The notes beneath the pieces are model-generated. The model searched no databases and was not told the origin of the DNA. It worked only from the letters and a program-made list of their open reading frames with translations. From Planctomycetota bacterium (GTDB lineage Bacteria; Planctomycetota; Planctomycetia; Gemmatales; Gemmataceae), in contig JAJXWW010000043.1 of assembly GCA_021781415.1 (NCBI GenBank), positions 1 through 37,003 on the forward strand: a DNA stretch of 37,003 nt, read 5' to 3'. The position numbers and the translations under genes were made by a program. Numbering within the stretch: position 1 is the stretch's first letter; every line of letters begins with the position of its first letter. Below, in pieces: positions 1 through 9,201 of the stretch.

Positions 1-47
1 CGCCGTTCCAGTTCCGCTGCGCTCCCTTTGGGTCTCATATTGTAATT

Positions 48-659
48 CTACGCACGGATTGGGTCGGAAATTGTCTTTAGCCGCGCCGTTGTCAGTAACA
101 CGTCTCCCACCGCCATCGGAACGACGTAGGTGCGCAAGGCGTTCCCCGCCTCGTAGGCGGCGAGCGTAAGGGGCCGTTCGGAAGGCGGATGCAGGTCGAG
201 AACGAGGAGATGGATGCCGTTTTCAAGAAGCTCCGCGGCTTTCTCCACAAACGCGCGTAGTGGATTGCGAACCGCCTTGTTGCCGGGGGAGACCACCTCG
301 ATCGTGGCCACGACGCGATCGCCGCTGGAATGGCGGACGACCACAGCTTTCTGTTTGCGGCGGTAGAACTCCATATCCGTCTCGGCGGTTAGCTGCAATT
401 TGGGAGGAGCGAGCAGAACGCCCTGTTCTCGCGTGGACGGTACGTCGTGCGGCTCCCTCTCGGCCGTGGCATTGTCGTCGCCCACTCCTTGCAAGGTCAA
501 CACGTCGGGGCCGAAACCAGCCGCGAACTGCTCCCGTAAGGCATAGTAATCGGCGGGGAGAAGGCCGCGATTTAACGCGCGCGCGAGTTCCTCGATCCAA
601 CCGTGATGGAAATCGTGGAAGATTCCTCCTTGAACGCGAGTCCAGTCGTGAACCGGCAT
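48..659 (-). CDS. DUF4058-family protein, C-terminally shortened
   Basis: A 203-residue protein beginning MPVHDWTRVQGGIFHDFHH, the characteristic start of DUF4058 proteins that are abundant in planctomycetes and cyanobacteria and have no established function. The family pattern continues through residues about 30-190 (a GLLPADYYA segment, the DxLTL segment, and VVATIEVVSPGNK). I chose the internal ATG at 659 because the open frame extends 83 residues upstream into the selA gene with no family resemblance. As I recall the family, members usually run on for another 50-80 residues after the LAVGD-like segment. Here the match stops at MAVGDVLL and ends after a short unrelated tail, so the gene is probably truncated. 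It follows selA by 64 bases on the same strand and may be co-transcribed. Family assignment is fairly firm; the truncation is inference. Confidence 0.8.
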   Translation of the reverse strand: MPVHDWTRVQGGIFHDFHHGWIEELARALNRGLLPADYYALREQFAAGFGPDVLTLQGVGDDNATAEREPHDVPSTREQGVLLAPPKLQLTAETDMEFYRRKQKAVVVRHSSGDRVVATIEVVSPGNKAVRNPLRAFVEKAAELLENGIHLLVLDLHPPSERPLTLAAYEAGNALRTYVVPMAVGDVLLTTARLKTISDPIRA

Positions 660-723
660 GGCTGTTCCCTCCCGCGACCGTCGGTGAAACCCCTGACAGC
701 CATTGATGCGTCCGGAATAATGA

Positions 724-2157
724 CTACCGCTCTTTTTCGCGAAACGATCCTTGCTCGGCGGACTTTTCAAGAGCGCATCGTACTGCCTCAATGAGGATGC
801 TTTGTTGATGCTCAAAAATGGTGCGGACATCGAACACCACCTTGCCGCCGCGCAGGCGGGCCATGACGGCGGGATTGCCCAAGCGCAGACGGCGCGCGAA
901 CTCCTCATCGCCGATTGCTTTCGCTTCCACCTCCACGACCCACGATTTCATGCTCTGATCCGGCAGCGAACCACCGCCGACATAAGCGACATCCTCCGCT
1001 GTCGTCACCGAGGCGAGACCGGGGAGGGTACGCAATCGTTCGGCTAATTGCTCCGCTCGTTGTCGCAATTCGGCCAGCGGTGTGCCGAGCATGCGCAGCA
1101 CCGGCACCTCGCCCAAGGCACGCTCTTCGTTCAGATACAAGCGCAAGGTCGCTTCCAGAGCGGCGAGGGTCATTTTATCGAGCCGAAAGGCGCGCGTGAG
1201 AGGGTCTTTTTCGATCTTTTGTATCCACTCTTTGCGCCCGGCGATGATGCCCGCTTGCGGCCCGCCGAGCAGTTTGTCGCCGCTGAACAGGACGAGATCG
1301 GCTCCCGCTGCGATGCTGGACCGCGCCACGGGTTCGCCCTCGAAGCCGAAACGCGCGAAATCGAGCAATGCGCCGCTGCCGATGTCGTCGATCACGGGCA
1401 AACCGTGCTGCTTGCCCAAGGCGACGAGGTCCGCCAGAGCCACCGATTTCGTGAAACCGGAGATGCGATAGTTGCTCGAATGGACTTGCAACAGCGCCCC
1501 GGTGTTGGGACCGAGGGCGCGCTCGTAATCGGCGAGGCGTGTGATGTTCGTCGTGCCGACTTCGCGGAGGATCGCTCCGCTGACGGCCATGATGTCGGGA
1601 ATGCGAAAACTGCCGCCGATCTCGATGAGCTGGCCGCGTGAGATGACGACTTCCTTTCCCATCGCCAAAGCGCGAAGCACGATGACGGTGGCAGCGGCAT
1701 TGTTGTTGACGGCAGTGGCCGACTCCGCGCCCGTCAAACGACAGATCCAATCGCGCACCGCGCTTTGCCGCGACGAACGCTTGCCGGTTTCGAGATCGAG
1801 TTCGAGATTGAGATAGCCGCGGGCGGCTTCATAAGCGGCTCGCGCCGCTTCTTCGGCGAGCGGCGAACGACCGAGATTGGTATGCAATACAATGCCGGTG
1901 GCGTTGACGACGGTTCGCAGGTTGGGCCGCGTTTCGCGCTCGACGCGCGAGGCAACGCGACGAGCCACGGCCTCGGCATCGCCCGTTCCATCCAGCGATT
2001 CGCCGCGTTGGATGCGTTGGCGCAGGTCGTCGAGTTCGGCGCGCACGGCGGCAACGATGAGCTTGTGGTCGTGCCGTGAAGTCAAGTCTTGCACGGTGAC
2101 GGCATCGAGAATGTCGTTGACGGCAGGCAGTCGGCGAAAGGGGTTGTCGGCCCTCAC
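724..2157 (-). CDS. selA: L-seryl-tRNA(Sec) selenium transferase
   Basis: SelA is the PLP-dependent enzyme that converts seryl-tRNA(Sec) to selenocysteinyl-tRNA(Sec) using selenophosphate. The 477-residue product has the family length. Visible features are the N-terminal FRRLPAVNDIL helix, the ATGIVLHTNLGRSPL block (residues 86-100), the NNNAAATVIVL block (151-161), DDIGSGALLDF (257-267) and the PLP-lysine segment SGDKLLGGPQAG (292-303; Lys295 expected to hold the cofactor). Translation appears to start at a GTG at 2157-2155, which overlaps the TGA stop of the upstream 188-aa gene by four bases (GTGA), so the two are probably translationally coupled. SelB lies two genes upstream on the same strand. 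Together they mark a selenocysteine-using organism; selD and the tRNA-Sec gene were not seen in the window. Confidence 0.96.
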   Translation of the reverse strand: MRADNPFRRLPAVNDILDAVTVQDLTSRHDHKLIVAAVRAELDDLRQRIQRGESLDGTGDAEAVARRVASRVERETRPNLRTVVNATGIVLHTNLGRSPLAEEAARAAYEAARGYLNLELDLETGKRSSRQSAVRDWICRLTGAESATAVNNNAAATVIVLRALAMGKEVVISRGQLIEIGGSFRIPDIMAVSGAILREVGTTNITRLADYERALGPNTGALLQVHSSNYRISGFTKSVALADLVALGKQHGLPVIDDIGSGALLDFARFGFEGEPVARSSIAAGADLVLFSGDKLLGGPQAGIIAGRKEWIQKIEKDPLTRAFRLDKMTLAALEATLRLYLNEERALGEVPVLRMLGTPLAELRQRAEQLAERLRTLPGLASVTTAEDVAYVGGGSLPDQSMKSWVVEVEAKAIGDEEFARRLRLGNPAVMARLRGGKVVFDVRTIFEHQQSILIEAVRCALEKSAEQGSFREKER

Positions 2158-2720
2158 GGTTTCACGTCTCCCTCTTTTTCAAATGCCCGCGCATCGTGCG
2201 GCAGTCCCACTCGCATGAAATAGCGCGCGAAGGCTTGGGCGAGATGCTCGCGGTAGGGTGAGCGGAGGCGAAGGCGCGGGCCTAACGATGCTGCAAAAGC
2301 GGTTAAATAAGACTTGGGGAGTGTATAGAGAGAGTGAAAAGTTACAACGGACCATTCCAGACAAGGTTCTTCATCGCGTTTATGTAGCAACGAAAGAGAG
2401 GGAATTGTGCCTTCAACGATTTGTTTGCGAAACCGAGCGCTTTTGGCAAACTCGTTCCCATGCTTCATTTCATCGCGCACGACATTCACCCACGGGAGAA
2501 CTCGTGCCAGCAATACTTCAGAAACCTTATCGTTCACGAGATCGCAACTCTGCGTTAACACGATGAGTTCGATAAGATCGGCTCGAAATCCCAAACTGTT
2601 ATCCGATGGGATAGGCCAGGTTAAATTCCCGTCCGGCACGAATACCGGGCACTTCGGTAGAATATCTCCTTGAAAAAGGCTGCCTTCGGCAACGACATCA
2701 AACCAACTCGCTTCACTCAT
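2154..2720 (-). CDS. Unrecognised 188-aa protein with TQSCDL motif, inside the selBA operon
   Basis: I do not recognise a named function. The start is the ATG at 2720 (MSEASWFDVVAEGSLFQGDI); the upstream open frame is shadow coding in the 98-aa gene. The most striking segment is LIVLTQSCDLVNDK (about residues 54-67), a TQSCDL-type motif that I associate with uncharacterised proteins in accessory regions. The rest is mixed alpha/beta with a basic C-terminal part (LRLRSPYREHLAQAFARYFMRVGLP). There is no signal peptide or membrane span, so it is probably cytoplasmic. The start overlaps the end of the 98-aa gene by eight bases, and its stop overlaps the selA start by four. This makes it part of one translationally coupled unit, yet neither small gene is a known part of selenocysteine insertion. 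A toxin-antitoxin-like pair or a selenium-related accessory are both possible. Confidence 0.75.
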   Translation of the reverse strand: MSEASWFDVVAEGSLFQGDILPKCPVFVPDGNLTWPIPSDNSLGFRADLIELIVLTQSCDLVNDKVSEVLLARVLPWVNVVRDEMKHGNEFAKSARFRKQIVEGTIPSLSLLHKRDEEPCLEWSVVTFHSLYTLPKSYLTAFAASLGPRLRLRSPYREHLAQAFARYFMRVGLPHDARAFEKEGDVKP

Positions 2721-3009
2721 TTTCGTCCTCCGATCCGTAAAGCTCCCACTCGGCATCGGTGAGACCAAGGATGGCTGGAGGCGTTTCGATACTCACAATG
2801 CGCGCGCGAAAATAGATCGTTTCCTCCGGAGGCACATCGACCACTAAGTCGTACTCCACTCCGGGGATAAAATCGTCTTCCTCGACCGGAGGACTATTGG
2901 TTTCCCGAAGGTATCCGTTTCCATTCGTTGCAGAGGTTCCTTGAAGCCGCATTTCCTCAATGGCTTTCTCCAAAGCCGTCACCCGTTCTTCCAATTGTGC
3001 CAGCGTCAT
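2713..3009 (-). CDS. 98-aa coiled-coil-start acidic protein, inside the selBA operon
   Basis: A 98-residue protein of unknown function. The ATG at 3009 was chosen because MTLAQLEERVTALEKAIEEM (residues 1-20) is a clear heptad-type helix, whereas the longer open frame upstream overlaps selB in another frame. After the helix comes a low-complexity linker and then an acidic domain with EEDDFIPGVEYDLVVDVPP and a very acidic end (YGSEDENE). Helix-plus-acidic-tail proteins of this size often act as partners or antitoxins of the next gene, but that is inference. It follows selB by 40 bases and overlaps the next gene by eight bases (stop at 2715-2713, next ATG at 2720-2718), so the two probably form a cotranslated pair. 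Confidence 0.72.
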   Translation of the reverse strand: MTLAQLEERVTALEKAIEEMRLQGTSATNGNGYLRETNSPPVEEDDFIPGVEYDLVVDVPPEETIYFRARIVSIETPPAILGLTDAEWELYGSEDENE

Positions 3010-3049
3010 CGTTCGACTCCTTTGTGTCAACAACTTATTCCAAGTTAAT

Positions 3050-4963
3050 TCAGCCCGTAAGCACTCGCAAGTCGCCGTCGCGGCGGGTGACGCCGACGCG
3101 GTCGAGGTATTCGCACAAGGGTACGGCATATTTGCGCGTCGTGCCGAGCATGTCGCGTATCTCGGCCACGGTCAGTCCCTTACCCTCGGCGAGTTTATCG
3201 CGCACTAAGCGCCGCATCTCGGCGTCCACGTCAGAATGAAGATAAACGCCCTCCGCAATGTTTACCAAATAGCCCTCGGCGACGCACACCTCGAACAGAT
3301 CCTTGAGGTTCGCGGCATTGCCTCCAGCTTGGGGGGCGAAGCTGCTCGGTTCCGGCGGTTGGAAGCGCGCCGTTAGAAAGGCCGCGACCAGTTTATCCTT
3401 CAACTTGCGCAGATTGGCGCTGAGCTTCGGCTTGAAGTCGGCCCGGCCAATACGACGCAGGTCGCCGACGAGTTTTTTCGCGACGATCAATCGCTCCACC
3501 GTCGCATGAACCAAGGGATCGTCACCGACATAATCGAGCTGCGATTGCACCTTCTGTCGATCGTGCGTGGACATGAGCGGAAACTGCTCGTGCAGGCGGT
3601 CGAGTGCCGTCAAAATGCGGCCTTCTAACTCCGTTATCATGTCTTTGTGCAACAGGATGCGCCGCGCTCCGCCGAGGGCGATTTCGACCAACTCGCCTTC
3701 GTCCTTCAGCCTTGCGACCATTTCCGCCGCCTCATCCGGCCCGACGTTGGCACCGCGCACCAACTCCGGCACGGTGAAACCGCCGAACGATCCGAACCAG
3801 GCTACGGTCAAGACGCGCTGCCGGATGTCGCCGCTCCATAGCCGTTCGATGCGTTCGAGCATCTCGAAGTGCCGACGACGAATCTTGCGTGCCGCCGGTT
3901 GCAGCACCTGTCCGCCACCGAGCGTCTGCGCCGCCGACGATTCGCGCAACACGAACGGCTGCCCCCATGTCCCCATCGCCGGTTCGTCGAGGAACAGTTG
4001 TGCCAAGCCCCATTGCCCCGGTTCCAGCGCGTCGGCGTCGAGGAGCGCGACGGTACACATCACCTCGCTCGTACCGATGTGAAACCGCACCGGCATCCGA
4101 TGTTTGATCGGTCGCTTCATGTCGGCGAGGCATTGCAGACGCACGGTCATCACACGCGAGGGCACGAGATAGCCCGCTGTGGCCAACTCTTGCCCGCGGA
4201 TCACGTCTTCGTGGTGGATGCCCGCGAGATTGATGGCCGCTCGCTGACCGCGATGCACTTCCTCGACCGAGGCGTCGTGATTCTGCAACGAACGCACCCG
4301 CACCCTGTCGCCGCGCGGCAGCCACTCTACTTCATCGCCAACGCGCACGCTGCCGGATGTCACCGAGCCGGTAATGACCGTGCCGTGACCTTGAACGATG
4401 AACGAACGGTCGATGGCCAGGCGAAACCAGCGCTTGCCGACGTTTTCCTCTACTTTCTGACACGCCTCGGCGATGGCCGCCTTCAACTCGGCGATGCCCT
4501 TTCCCGTACTCGCCGACGTGGCGATGAGCGGCGCGTCCTCCAGAAACGTCCCCTGCACCAACTCTCGCACCTCCAATTCGACCACTTCGCGCGTCGTCTC
4601 ATCGACGAGATCGCATTTCGTCAGAGCGATGACGCCGTGGCGCAGGCCGAGCAGGCGAAGGATTTCTAGATGTTCGCGCGTTTGCGGCATGATGGAATCG
4701 TCGGCGGCGACAACGAGGACGGCCAAGTCGATGCCGGTGGCCCCAGCCAGCATGTTCTTGACGAACCGCTCGTGGCCCGGCACATCGACGATGCCCAAAC
4801 GAAACGGCGGCAGATCGAGAATGGCGAAGCCGATGTCGATGGTGATGCCGCGCGCCTTTTCTTCCGGTAGCCGATCGCAGTCGATGCCGGTCAGCGCTTT
4901 GACGAGCGAGGTTTTACCGTGGTCGATGTGTCCCGCCGTGCCGAGAATCAGATCGCGTGTCAT
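3050..4963 (-). CDS. selB: Selenocysteine-specific translation elongation factor
   Basis: SelB is the GTPase that delivers Sec-tRNA(Sec) to the ribosome at UGA codons carrying a SECIS element. The 637-residue protein begins [19 protein letters not shown], with the G1 loop GHIDHGKT at residues 11-18. The switch I segment is [14 protein letters not shown], the G3 motif DVPGHE is at 60-65, and G4 TKCD is at 115-118. The beta-barrel domains follow, and the last 200 or so residues fit the winged-helix array that binds SECIS RNA. Length matches bacterial SelB. The start at 4963 is supported by an AGAAGGA ribosome-binding sequence just upstream. It is the first gene of the minus-strand run selB - 98 aa - 188 aa - selA. 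Any regulatory signal would be in the 328-base gap shared with the divergent DUF1559 gene. Confidence 0.96.
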   Translation of the reverse strand: MTRDLILGTAGHIDHGKTSLVKALTGIDCDRLPEEKARGITIDIGFAILDLPPFRLGIVDVPGHERFVKNMLAGATGIDLAVLVVAADDSIMPQTREHLEILRLLGLRHGVIALTKCDLVDETTREVVELEVRELVQGTFLEDAPLIATSASTGKGIAELKAAIAEACQKVEENVGKRWFRLAIDRSFIVQGHGTVITGSVTSGSVRVGDEVEWLPRGDRVRVRSLQNHDASVEEVHRGQRAAINLAGIHHEDVIRGQELATAGYLVPSRVMTVRLQCLADMKRPIKHRMPVRFHIGTSEVMCTVALLDADALEPGQWGLAQLFLDEPAMGTWGQPFVLRESSAAQTLGGGQVLQPAARKIRRRHFEMLERIERLWSGDIRQRVLTVAWFGSFGGFTVPELVRGANVGPDEAAEMVARLKDEGELVEIALGGARRILLHKDMITELEGRILTALDRLHEQFPLMSTHDRQKVQSQLDYVGDDPLVHATVERLIVAKKLVGDLRRIGRADFKPKLSANLRKLKDKLVAAFLTARFQPPEPSSFAPQAGGNAANLKDLFEVCVAEGYLVNIAEGVYLHSDVDAEMRRLVRDKLAEGKGLTVAEIRDMLGTTRKYAVPLCEYLDRVGVTRRDGDLRVLTG

Positions 4964-5291
4964 GGTGTCCTTCTCTTGCCCTGAAGTCTCCGGTTATTGT
5001 AATCCGAGGCGAGGGGAGAAGTGTAGATAAGATCTTACGACCATCGACGGAGAGGGCGCACTCCTAGCCCGCACGACTGGGCGACATGGCCTCGGTATGG
5101 ATGCGCGTCGATTTCTTGACCACTCCCGACGATTTCCTAACCGCGCCGCTCCTGCCTTCCAGCCGGTGGCTAATGCAACAGTATGTGAAATAGATAGTTG
5201 CGTCGAAGCGTATTTCGGGCACGCCATTCGCATTACGCTGCGATCCAAGGGTCAACGCGATCGTCGGCCCCGTTTCAAAATGGAGAAAAAG
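4964..5291. promoter_or_regulatory. Divergent intergenic region between selB and the DUF1559 gene
   Basis: This gap of about 330 bases must hold the promoters for selB (minus) and the DUF1559 gene (plus). I see the SelB ribosome-binding site (AGAAGGA on the minus strand) and GGAGAAAAAG before the plus-strand start. I see no convincing sigma-70 boxes, hairpin or small gene in it. Open frames that cross it lack family resemblance. Confidence 0.4.
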
Positions 5292-6299
5292 ATGGTGCGA
5301 GTACGTCGCGGCTTCACGCTGATTGAGTTGTTAGTGGTGATCGCGATTATCGCGGTTCTGATCGGCTTGCTCCTGCCAGCGGTGCAGAAGGTGCGCGCGG
5401 CGGCCGCGCGCTCGCAGTGCAGCAACAATATGAAGCAGATCGGCCTGGCACTAATGAACTACGAAAGTGTGAACGGCTGTCTACCCATCGGCGATAGTCG
5501 CGGATATTTGAACTTGCCGCGCGTTACCTGGCAGGCGTTGATCCTGCCCTTCATCGAACAGAACAACCTCGCCGCGCTCTACAACTATAGGGTCGATTGG
5601 GATAATCCGTTGAACTATGCGGCCATCGCCACTCAGGTAAAGATCTATAATTGTCCTAGCACGGTCACGGGGCTTCGCTTCGATCGAACGCCGGACGAAC
5701 CTCTCGGCGGTACCGAGCCGCGGGCCGCCTGCGATTATTGGAACGTCAACGAAATCGCTCCGTGGATCGGCATCAATTGTGGCTTTCCCAATGCCTCTTT
5801 CTACAATGGCTCCCGCTACGATCCGCTGTTGGCCGGTGTGCTGGTCAATACCAATGTTGGCATCGGCACGCCGCTGGCCACCATCGCGGATGGCACTTCC
5901 AATACCTATATGGTTGTCGAGAGCGCCGGACGACCGAACTTCTATTATACCGGAGGAAGGCAAAGCGCGCCTCCGGGATACGCCGGCGATTGGGAGCCGA
6001 ACAACCCCAATCCCGGCAACGGCACATGGAACGGCGAAGCCTGTTGGGCCGATCCCTATGCTTCCTTCGACCTCAAGGGTTCCAACCCCTCCAACGGCTA
6101 CGTCCAGCCGTTTGGCGCGGCAAGCAACACTTGTTCGATGAACTGCAACAACCACAACGAGATTTACAGTTTCCATACGGCCGGGTGCAATTTCCTTTTC
6201 GCCGATGCTTCCGTTCACTTCCTCAGTTCGAGCGCCAGTCTATGTGTCATTGGCGCGCTCGGTACGCGCGCCGGTGGCGAGGTCAATCCCGATTATTGA
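5292..6299 (+). CDS. DUF1559 pseudopilin-like protein
   Basis: A 335-residue member of the DUF1559 family, which is strongly expanded in planctomycetes. The N-terminus is a type IV prepilin-like leader: [19 protein letters not shown], with cleavage expected after the Gly preceding Phe and a hydrophobic helix at about residues 8-28. The following [22 protein letters not shown] segment is diagnostic of DUF1559. The C-terminal domain ends with [19 protein letters not shown], the family's H-x9-D tail. I place the start at ATG 5292, preceded by GGAG six bases upstream. An in-frame ATG at 5280 would add only MEKK, and the longer open frame back to 5097 is not supported. Function is unknown; such proteins are presumed to be exported or assembled on the cell surface. 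No pilus genes are adjacent. Confidence 0.92.
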   Translation: MVRVRRGFTLIELLVVIAIIAVLIGLLLPAVQKVRAAAARSQCSNNMKQIGLALMNYESVNGCLPIGDSRGYLNLPRVTWQALILPFIEQNNLAALYNYRVDWDNPLNYAAIATQVKIYNCPSTVTGLRFDRTPDEPLGGTEPRAACDYWNVNEIAPWIGINCGFPNASFYNGSRYDPLLAGVLVNTNVGIGTPLATIADGTSNTYMVVESAGRPNFYYTGGRQSAPPGYAGDWEPNNPNPGNGTWNGEACWADPYASFDLKGSNPSNGYVQPFGAASNTCSMNCNNHNEIYSFHTAGCNFLFADASVHFLSSSASLCVIGALGTRAGGEVNPDY

Positions 6300-6388
6300 G
6301 ACATCGACGTTCCCACGAGCGGATAGATTCTCAACCCTCGTGGAATTCGTCCGTCGATCGTTTGGCATCGGGGCCTCGAAGAGGCGCA

Positions 6389-8593
6389 TCATCGCCCGTT
6401 CGATGCAATGTCAATTGTCACCTCTCGATTCGCGCCGGGTGCGATTTGCCGCGATACCGTCGCGCCTCCCGAAGTGACTCGAAGGTCGAACGGATCGTGG
6501 CGGCGCGCGGTTATCCGGTTGGGATCCTTCGACTCTTGCCGATATTGGAGGTCGATGGCGGGAATGTCTCGAATCTGTCCCTGCGCGTCCGTCTTGCCAG
6601 AGAACACGACCTTGCCCTTTTTGTCGCGGAGGGACACCTCGGCATCCGGGACCGGCTTCCCCTCTCGGCATGCCGTCACGGTCAACAGGTAGCCGATGCT
6701 CAATTCCTTGGCCCCCGACCCGGCCCAACGGACGGCGAGTGTCGCACCGTTTTCGAGACGCGGTCCCAGGATTTCGACATCGTGGATGGGAAAAGTCCAG
6801 TACCCCGCATGAACGGCAACGTAGGGTCGATCCGCTCCCTTCTTGGACTTCCGGAAGGTGTTCCCGATCAACCGCGCGCCTTCGGCCGGTCCCTCCGTGT
6901 CGGCCAGCGTGACCGAGGCGTCGTTGCTCTCCAAGATGTTCTCCCGAATGCTCAGTTCGACGCCGGGAGCCAGTCCGTCGAGCGCCAGGGCCGAAGCGCG
7001 GGAATTCGGATCGCTAGTCGTGGTGATCGCCCGCATCGTGTTGTGTTCGACGCGCAGGTTGGCGTGATCCATCAGCCCGCCCTTATTCACATAGCCGATC
7101 CGCACCGCGTATGCCCGTTGAGCCAAACCGGGGCCAGTCTCGGCTACGAACGTATTATGGTGGATGTTGAGGTTTTCGTGCGAGCCGGCATCCCCCGCGC
7201 GCATCCGTAGCGCTCGGGCCTCGATCCGCGTGTGGTACTCGCGGTTGAAGCGTTCGCGCGCCTCCACATAATTGTCGTGGATGTCGCCGTCTCGCAACGG
7301 TTCTTTCCGATAGCCGTCGAGCAGGATGCCCCGACCGTTCTCGGCGAGTATACGGTTCTCCGCAATCTCAAAATCGTGGGAGGACGAAACCAGGATGCCG
7401 TAGCCGTTTACCACCACCGCGCGCTGGTGAAACTCGTTTCGCAGAATGCGCGTCTGACGGCCCTCGTCCAGCAGAACGCCGACGAGAGGAACATCGAGAA
7501 AGCGATTGCCCTCGATTCGCACGGAGCCATCTACGTGAACGAGACGGATGGTGGCGTATTGCAAACCTCGGTTCGAGATGTTATCGACCTCGTGCCGGAA
7601 GGTGCTATCTCGAACCATCACGCTGCCGCTTGCACTCTCGGCGTTCAGAGTATTCGTGTCCATCCCCCGCGTCAGCGTTTGCACACCCTCGACAGCGATG
7701 TCCCGCGCGTGCGCGAAGAATAGAGGCGAGCTGCCATAGCCTCGAGCGCCGCCTTGGAGGATGGAGCCGTTTTTGAGGGTGAATCCGCTCACCCGCTTGC
7801 CGGTTCGCGGAACCCTGCGCGGTAGATTGCTCCATCCGAGAATATCTCCCGTCCAGGCGTTCGTGGCCAAAATGCCGTAGTCGTGGGACACCGCCACCAT
7901 CGCATAGTCCAGGTCCAGATTCTCCGTCCGATTCGCGCCTGGCGTGGCCTCGATCCGCAAGCGCACGGCTCGGCTTGATCCGGGCTGAAAGCGTGCGATG
8001 GCCGAAACGCCGCGCTCGACATTTACCGACTTCCCTATGCCCAGTACCTTTCCCGTCCGTTCTTCCACGACCGTTATCGTCAGGCTCGTGCGGTAATCGC
8101 CCCCGGCTGGGGTGATGCAGGCCACATAGGTATGGTCGGTGGCTGGAACTTCAATCGGGTCGGAAACGATGCGTTGGGTGACTCGAAAACTCTTCAAACG
8201 GAGAACCTGTTTGCCGAATAGATAGCTCGTATTCTCGGCCAATTCGGCTGCGGGAGCCTGACTCAGATCCCAGCCCGGCACGCTTCGCCTGCTCCCTTCC
8301 TCGAAGCCTCCGTTGGCCACGACGATGGGCTTGCCGTCCCCGTAGACGACGGTGTGCCGTTGCAGATCGAGCGTCACATTGGGGGCATCGACGAAGAAAG
8401 CCGTCCCCTCGACTCGAACATCGGTGGCCAAGGCATAGGTGGTGTTGGGCTGATTCAGGATGTATGGAGCGCCGCCCCGTTCATCGAGCCATTCCCGGTT
8501 GATGACCACCGTCCGGCTCATTTTTTCCGAACCCGCCGCGGATACGACCAAGAAATGACAGACCGCTATACACAAAAGCATCCCATGCCGCAT
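6389..8593 (-). CDS. Secreted right-handed beta-helix protein
   Basis: A 734-residue exported protein. Residues 1 to about 20 form a signal peptide (MRHGMLLCIAVCHFLVVSAAGS). After an N-terminal jelly-roll-like region (about 90-230), residues about 240-610 contain many short strands of the type VRIEGNRFLDVPLVGVLLD, FEIAENRILAENGRGILLD and LNIHHNTFVAETGPGLA, which is the parallel beta-helix (PbH1) pattern of polysaccharide lyases and related carbohydrate-binding proteins. A C-terminal segment, GKPVPDAEVSLRDKKGKVV, resembles a carboxypeptidase-regulatory or Ig-like domain. I cannot identify catalytic residues, so lyase activity is unproven. The start is supported by GGAGGCGATT immediately before the ATG. 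It converges on the DUF1559 gene with an 89-base gap. Confidence 0.85.
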   Translation of the reverse strand: MRHGMLLCIAVCHFLVVSAAGSEKMSRTVVINREWLDERGGAPYILNQPNTTYALATDVRVEGTAFFVDAPNVTLDLQRHTVVYGDGKPIVVANGGFEEGSRRSVPGWDLSQAPAAELAENTSYLFGKQVLRLKSFRVTQRIVSDPIEVPATDHTYVACITPAGGDYRTSLTITVVEERTGKVLGIGKSVNVERGVSAIARFQPGSSRAVRLRIEATPGANRTENLDLDYAMVAVSHDYGILATNAWTGDILGWSNLPRRVPRTGKRVSGFTLKNGSILQGGARGYGSSPLFFAHARDIAVEGVQTLTRGMDTNTLNAESASGSVMVRDSTFRHEVDNISNRGLQYATIRLVHVDGSVRIEGNRFLDVPLVGVLLDEGRQTRILRNEFHQRAVVVNGYGILVSSSHDFEIAENRILAENGRGILLDGYRKEPLRDGDIHDNYVEARERFNREYHTRIEARALRMRAGDAGSHENLNIHHNTFVAETGPGLAQRAYAVRIGYVNKGGLMDHANLRVEHNTMRAITTTSDPNSRASALALDGLAPGVELSIRENILESNDASVTLADTEGPAEGARLIGNTFRKSKKGADRPYVAVHAGYWTFPIHDVEILGPRLENGATLAVRWAGSGAKELSIGYLLTVTACREGKPVPDAEVSLRDKKGKVVFSGKTDAQGQIRDIPAIDLQYRQESKDPNRITARRHDPFDLRVTSGGATVSRQIAPGANREVTIDIASNGR

Positions 8594-9201
8594 AATCGCC
8601 TCCAGGATAGTGGGAGAGGGCTTGTCGGAAAGCCACGCGAACCATCAGGCGTGCATCTGTCGTGCCGGAGGGGTTCGATACGCGAGGAGAGAGTTGCATC
8701 CCTGCGATTCGTGGGGCTTGAGAGACATCCACCAGCCCACGAGACCAGCGAGGCTTCGCCGCTCTGCCATCGTTCGGCACACCGCAAGTCGGAACCGCAC
8801 ATTCGATCCGACCGAAGCCGCCTCCTTCTCTCGCTTCGTGCGTGCCGTACCCTCCATCGGATGAAGAGGGAAAGTACGTCGGATAAGCCAAGCGTTGACT
8901 TGAGACACTTCGGCCGAACGCCAAGGAAGAGAGCGGTTCCCCTTTGCCACAGGGCCGGCATTTTCAAGTAAATACATCGTCGCGGAGGGAAGCAAGAACG
9001 GAGAGGACAGGACGCCAATTGAACTTTTTATCGCCGGGGTGCGGGGTTGGGAAGCGGACATTCGGCGGCATTTCCCTGACGGAATACTACCAACGTAAAC
9101 TGCTGTCTTTCAAGCCATTTCCAAGGGGAATGGCTCGCCATGTGTCAAGTTTTACTGCAAAAAAACTTGACTGAAGACGGCGGCTGGAGGATAATTCTGG
9201 C
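8594..9201. other. 608-base gene-poor stretch before the AbiE pair
   Basis: I see no convincing gene in 8594-8990; overlapping open frames on both strands have no protein-like character. From 8999 to 9098 it carries the left boundary repeat of the accessory region, described separately. The bases just before 9202 must hold the AbiEi promoter; a GGAGG at 9186-9190 is the likely ribosome-binding site. Confidence 0.5.
8999..9057 (+). repeat. Boundary repeat R1 (left end of cassette 1)
   Basis: The ten bases CGGAGAGGAC (8999-9008) are identical to the ten bases at 14003-14012, which include the 3' end of the tRNA-Ser gene. The following 50 bases match 11046-11100 (repeat R2) with about five substitutions. 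Read in frame from 9003, both copies encode EDRTxIELFIAGVRGWE and most differences are in third codon positions. The R1 frame continues to a stop at 9096-9098. It does not carry the GCAAC-type 11-base repeats seen left of the core in R2 and R3, consistent with it being the outer edge of the cassette array. Confidence 0.65.

Noticed and set aside
48..908. N-terminal extension of the DUF4058 gene
   Set aside because: The extra 83 residues overlap selA in another frame and do not resemble the family, which starts MPVHDW.
5738..7210. A long plus-strand frame running from the DUF1559 gene into the beta-helix gene
   Set aside because: It overlaps two strongly supported genes in other frames and has biased Arg/Gln composition, so it is a shadow.
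8645..9061. Minus-strand frame across R1 (SQPRTPAIKSSIGVLSSP)
   Set aside because: The peptide recurs on the minus strand of R2 (SQPRTPAMKSSIAVLSSP) and is simply the antisense of the EDRTxIELF segment; third-position variation favours the plus-strand reading.
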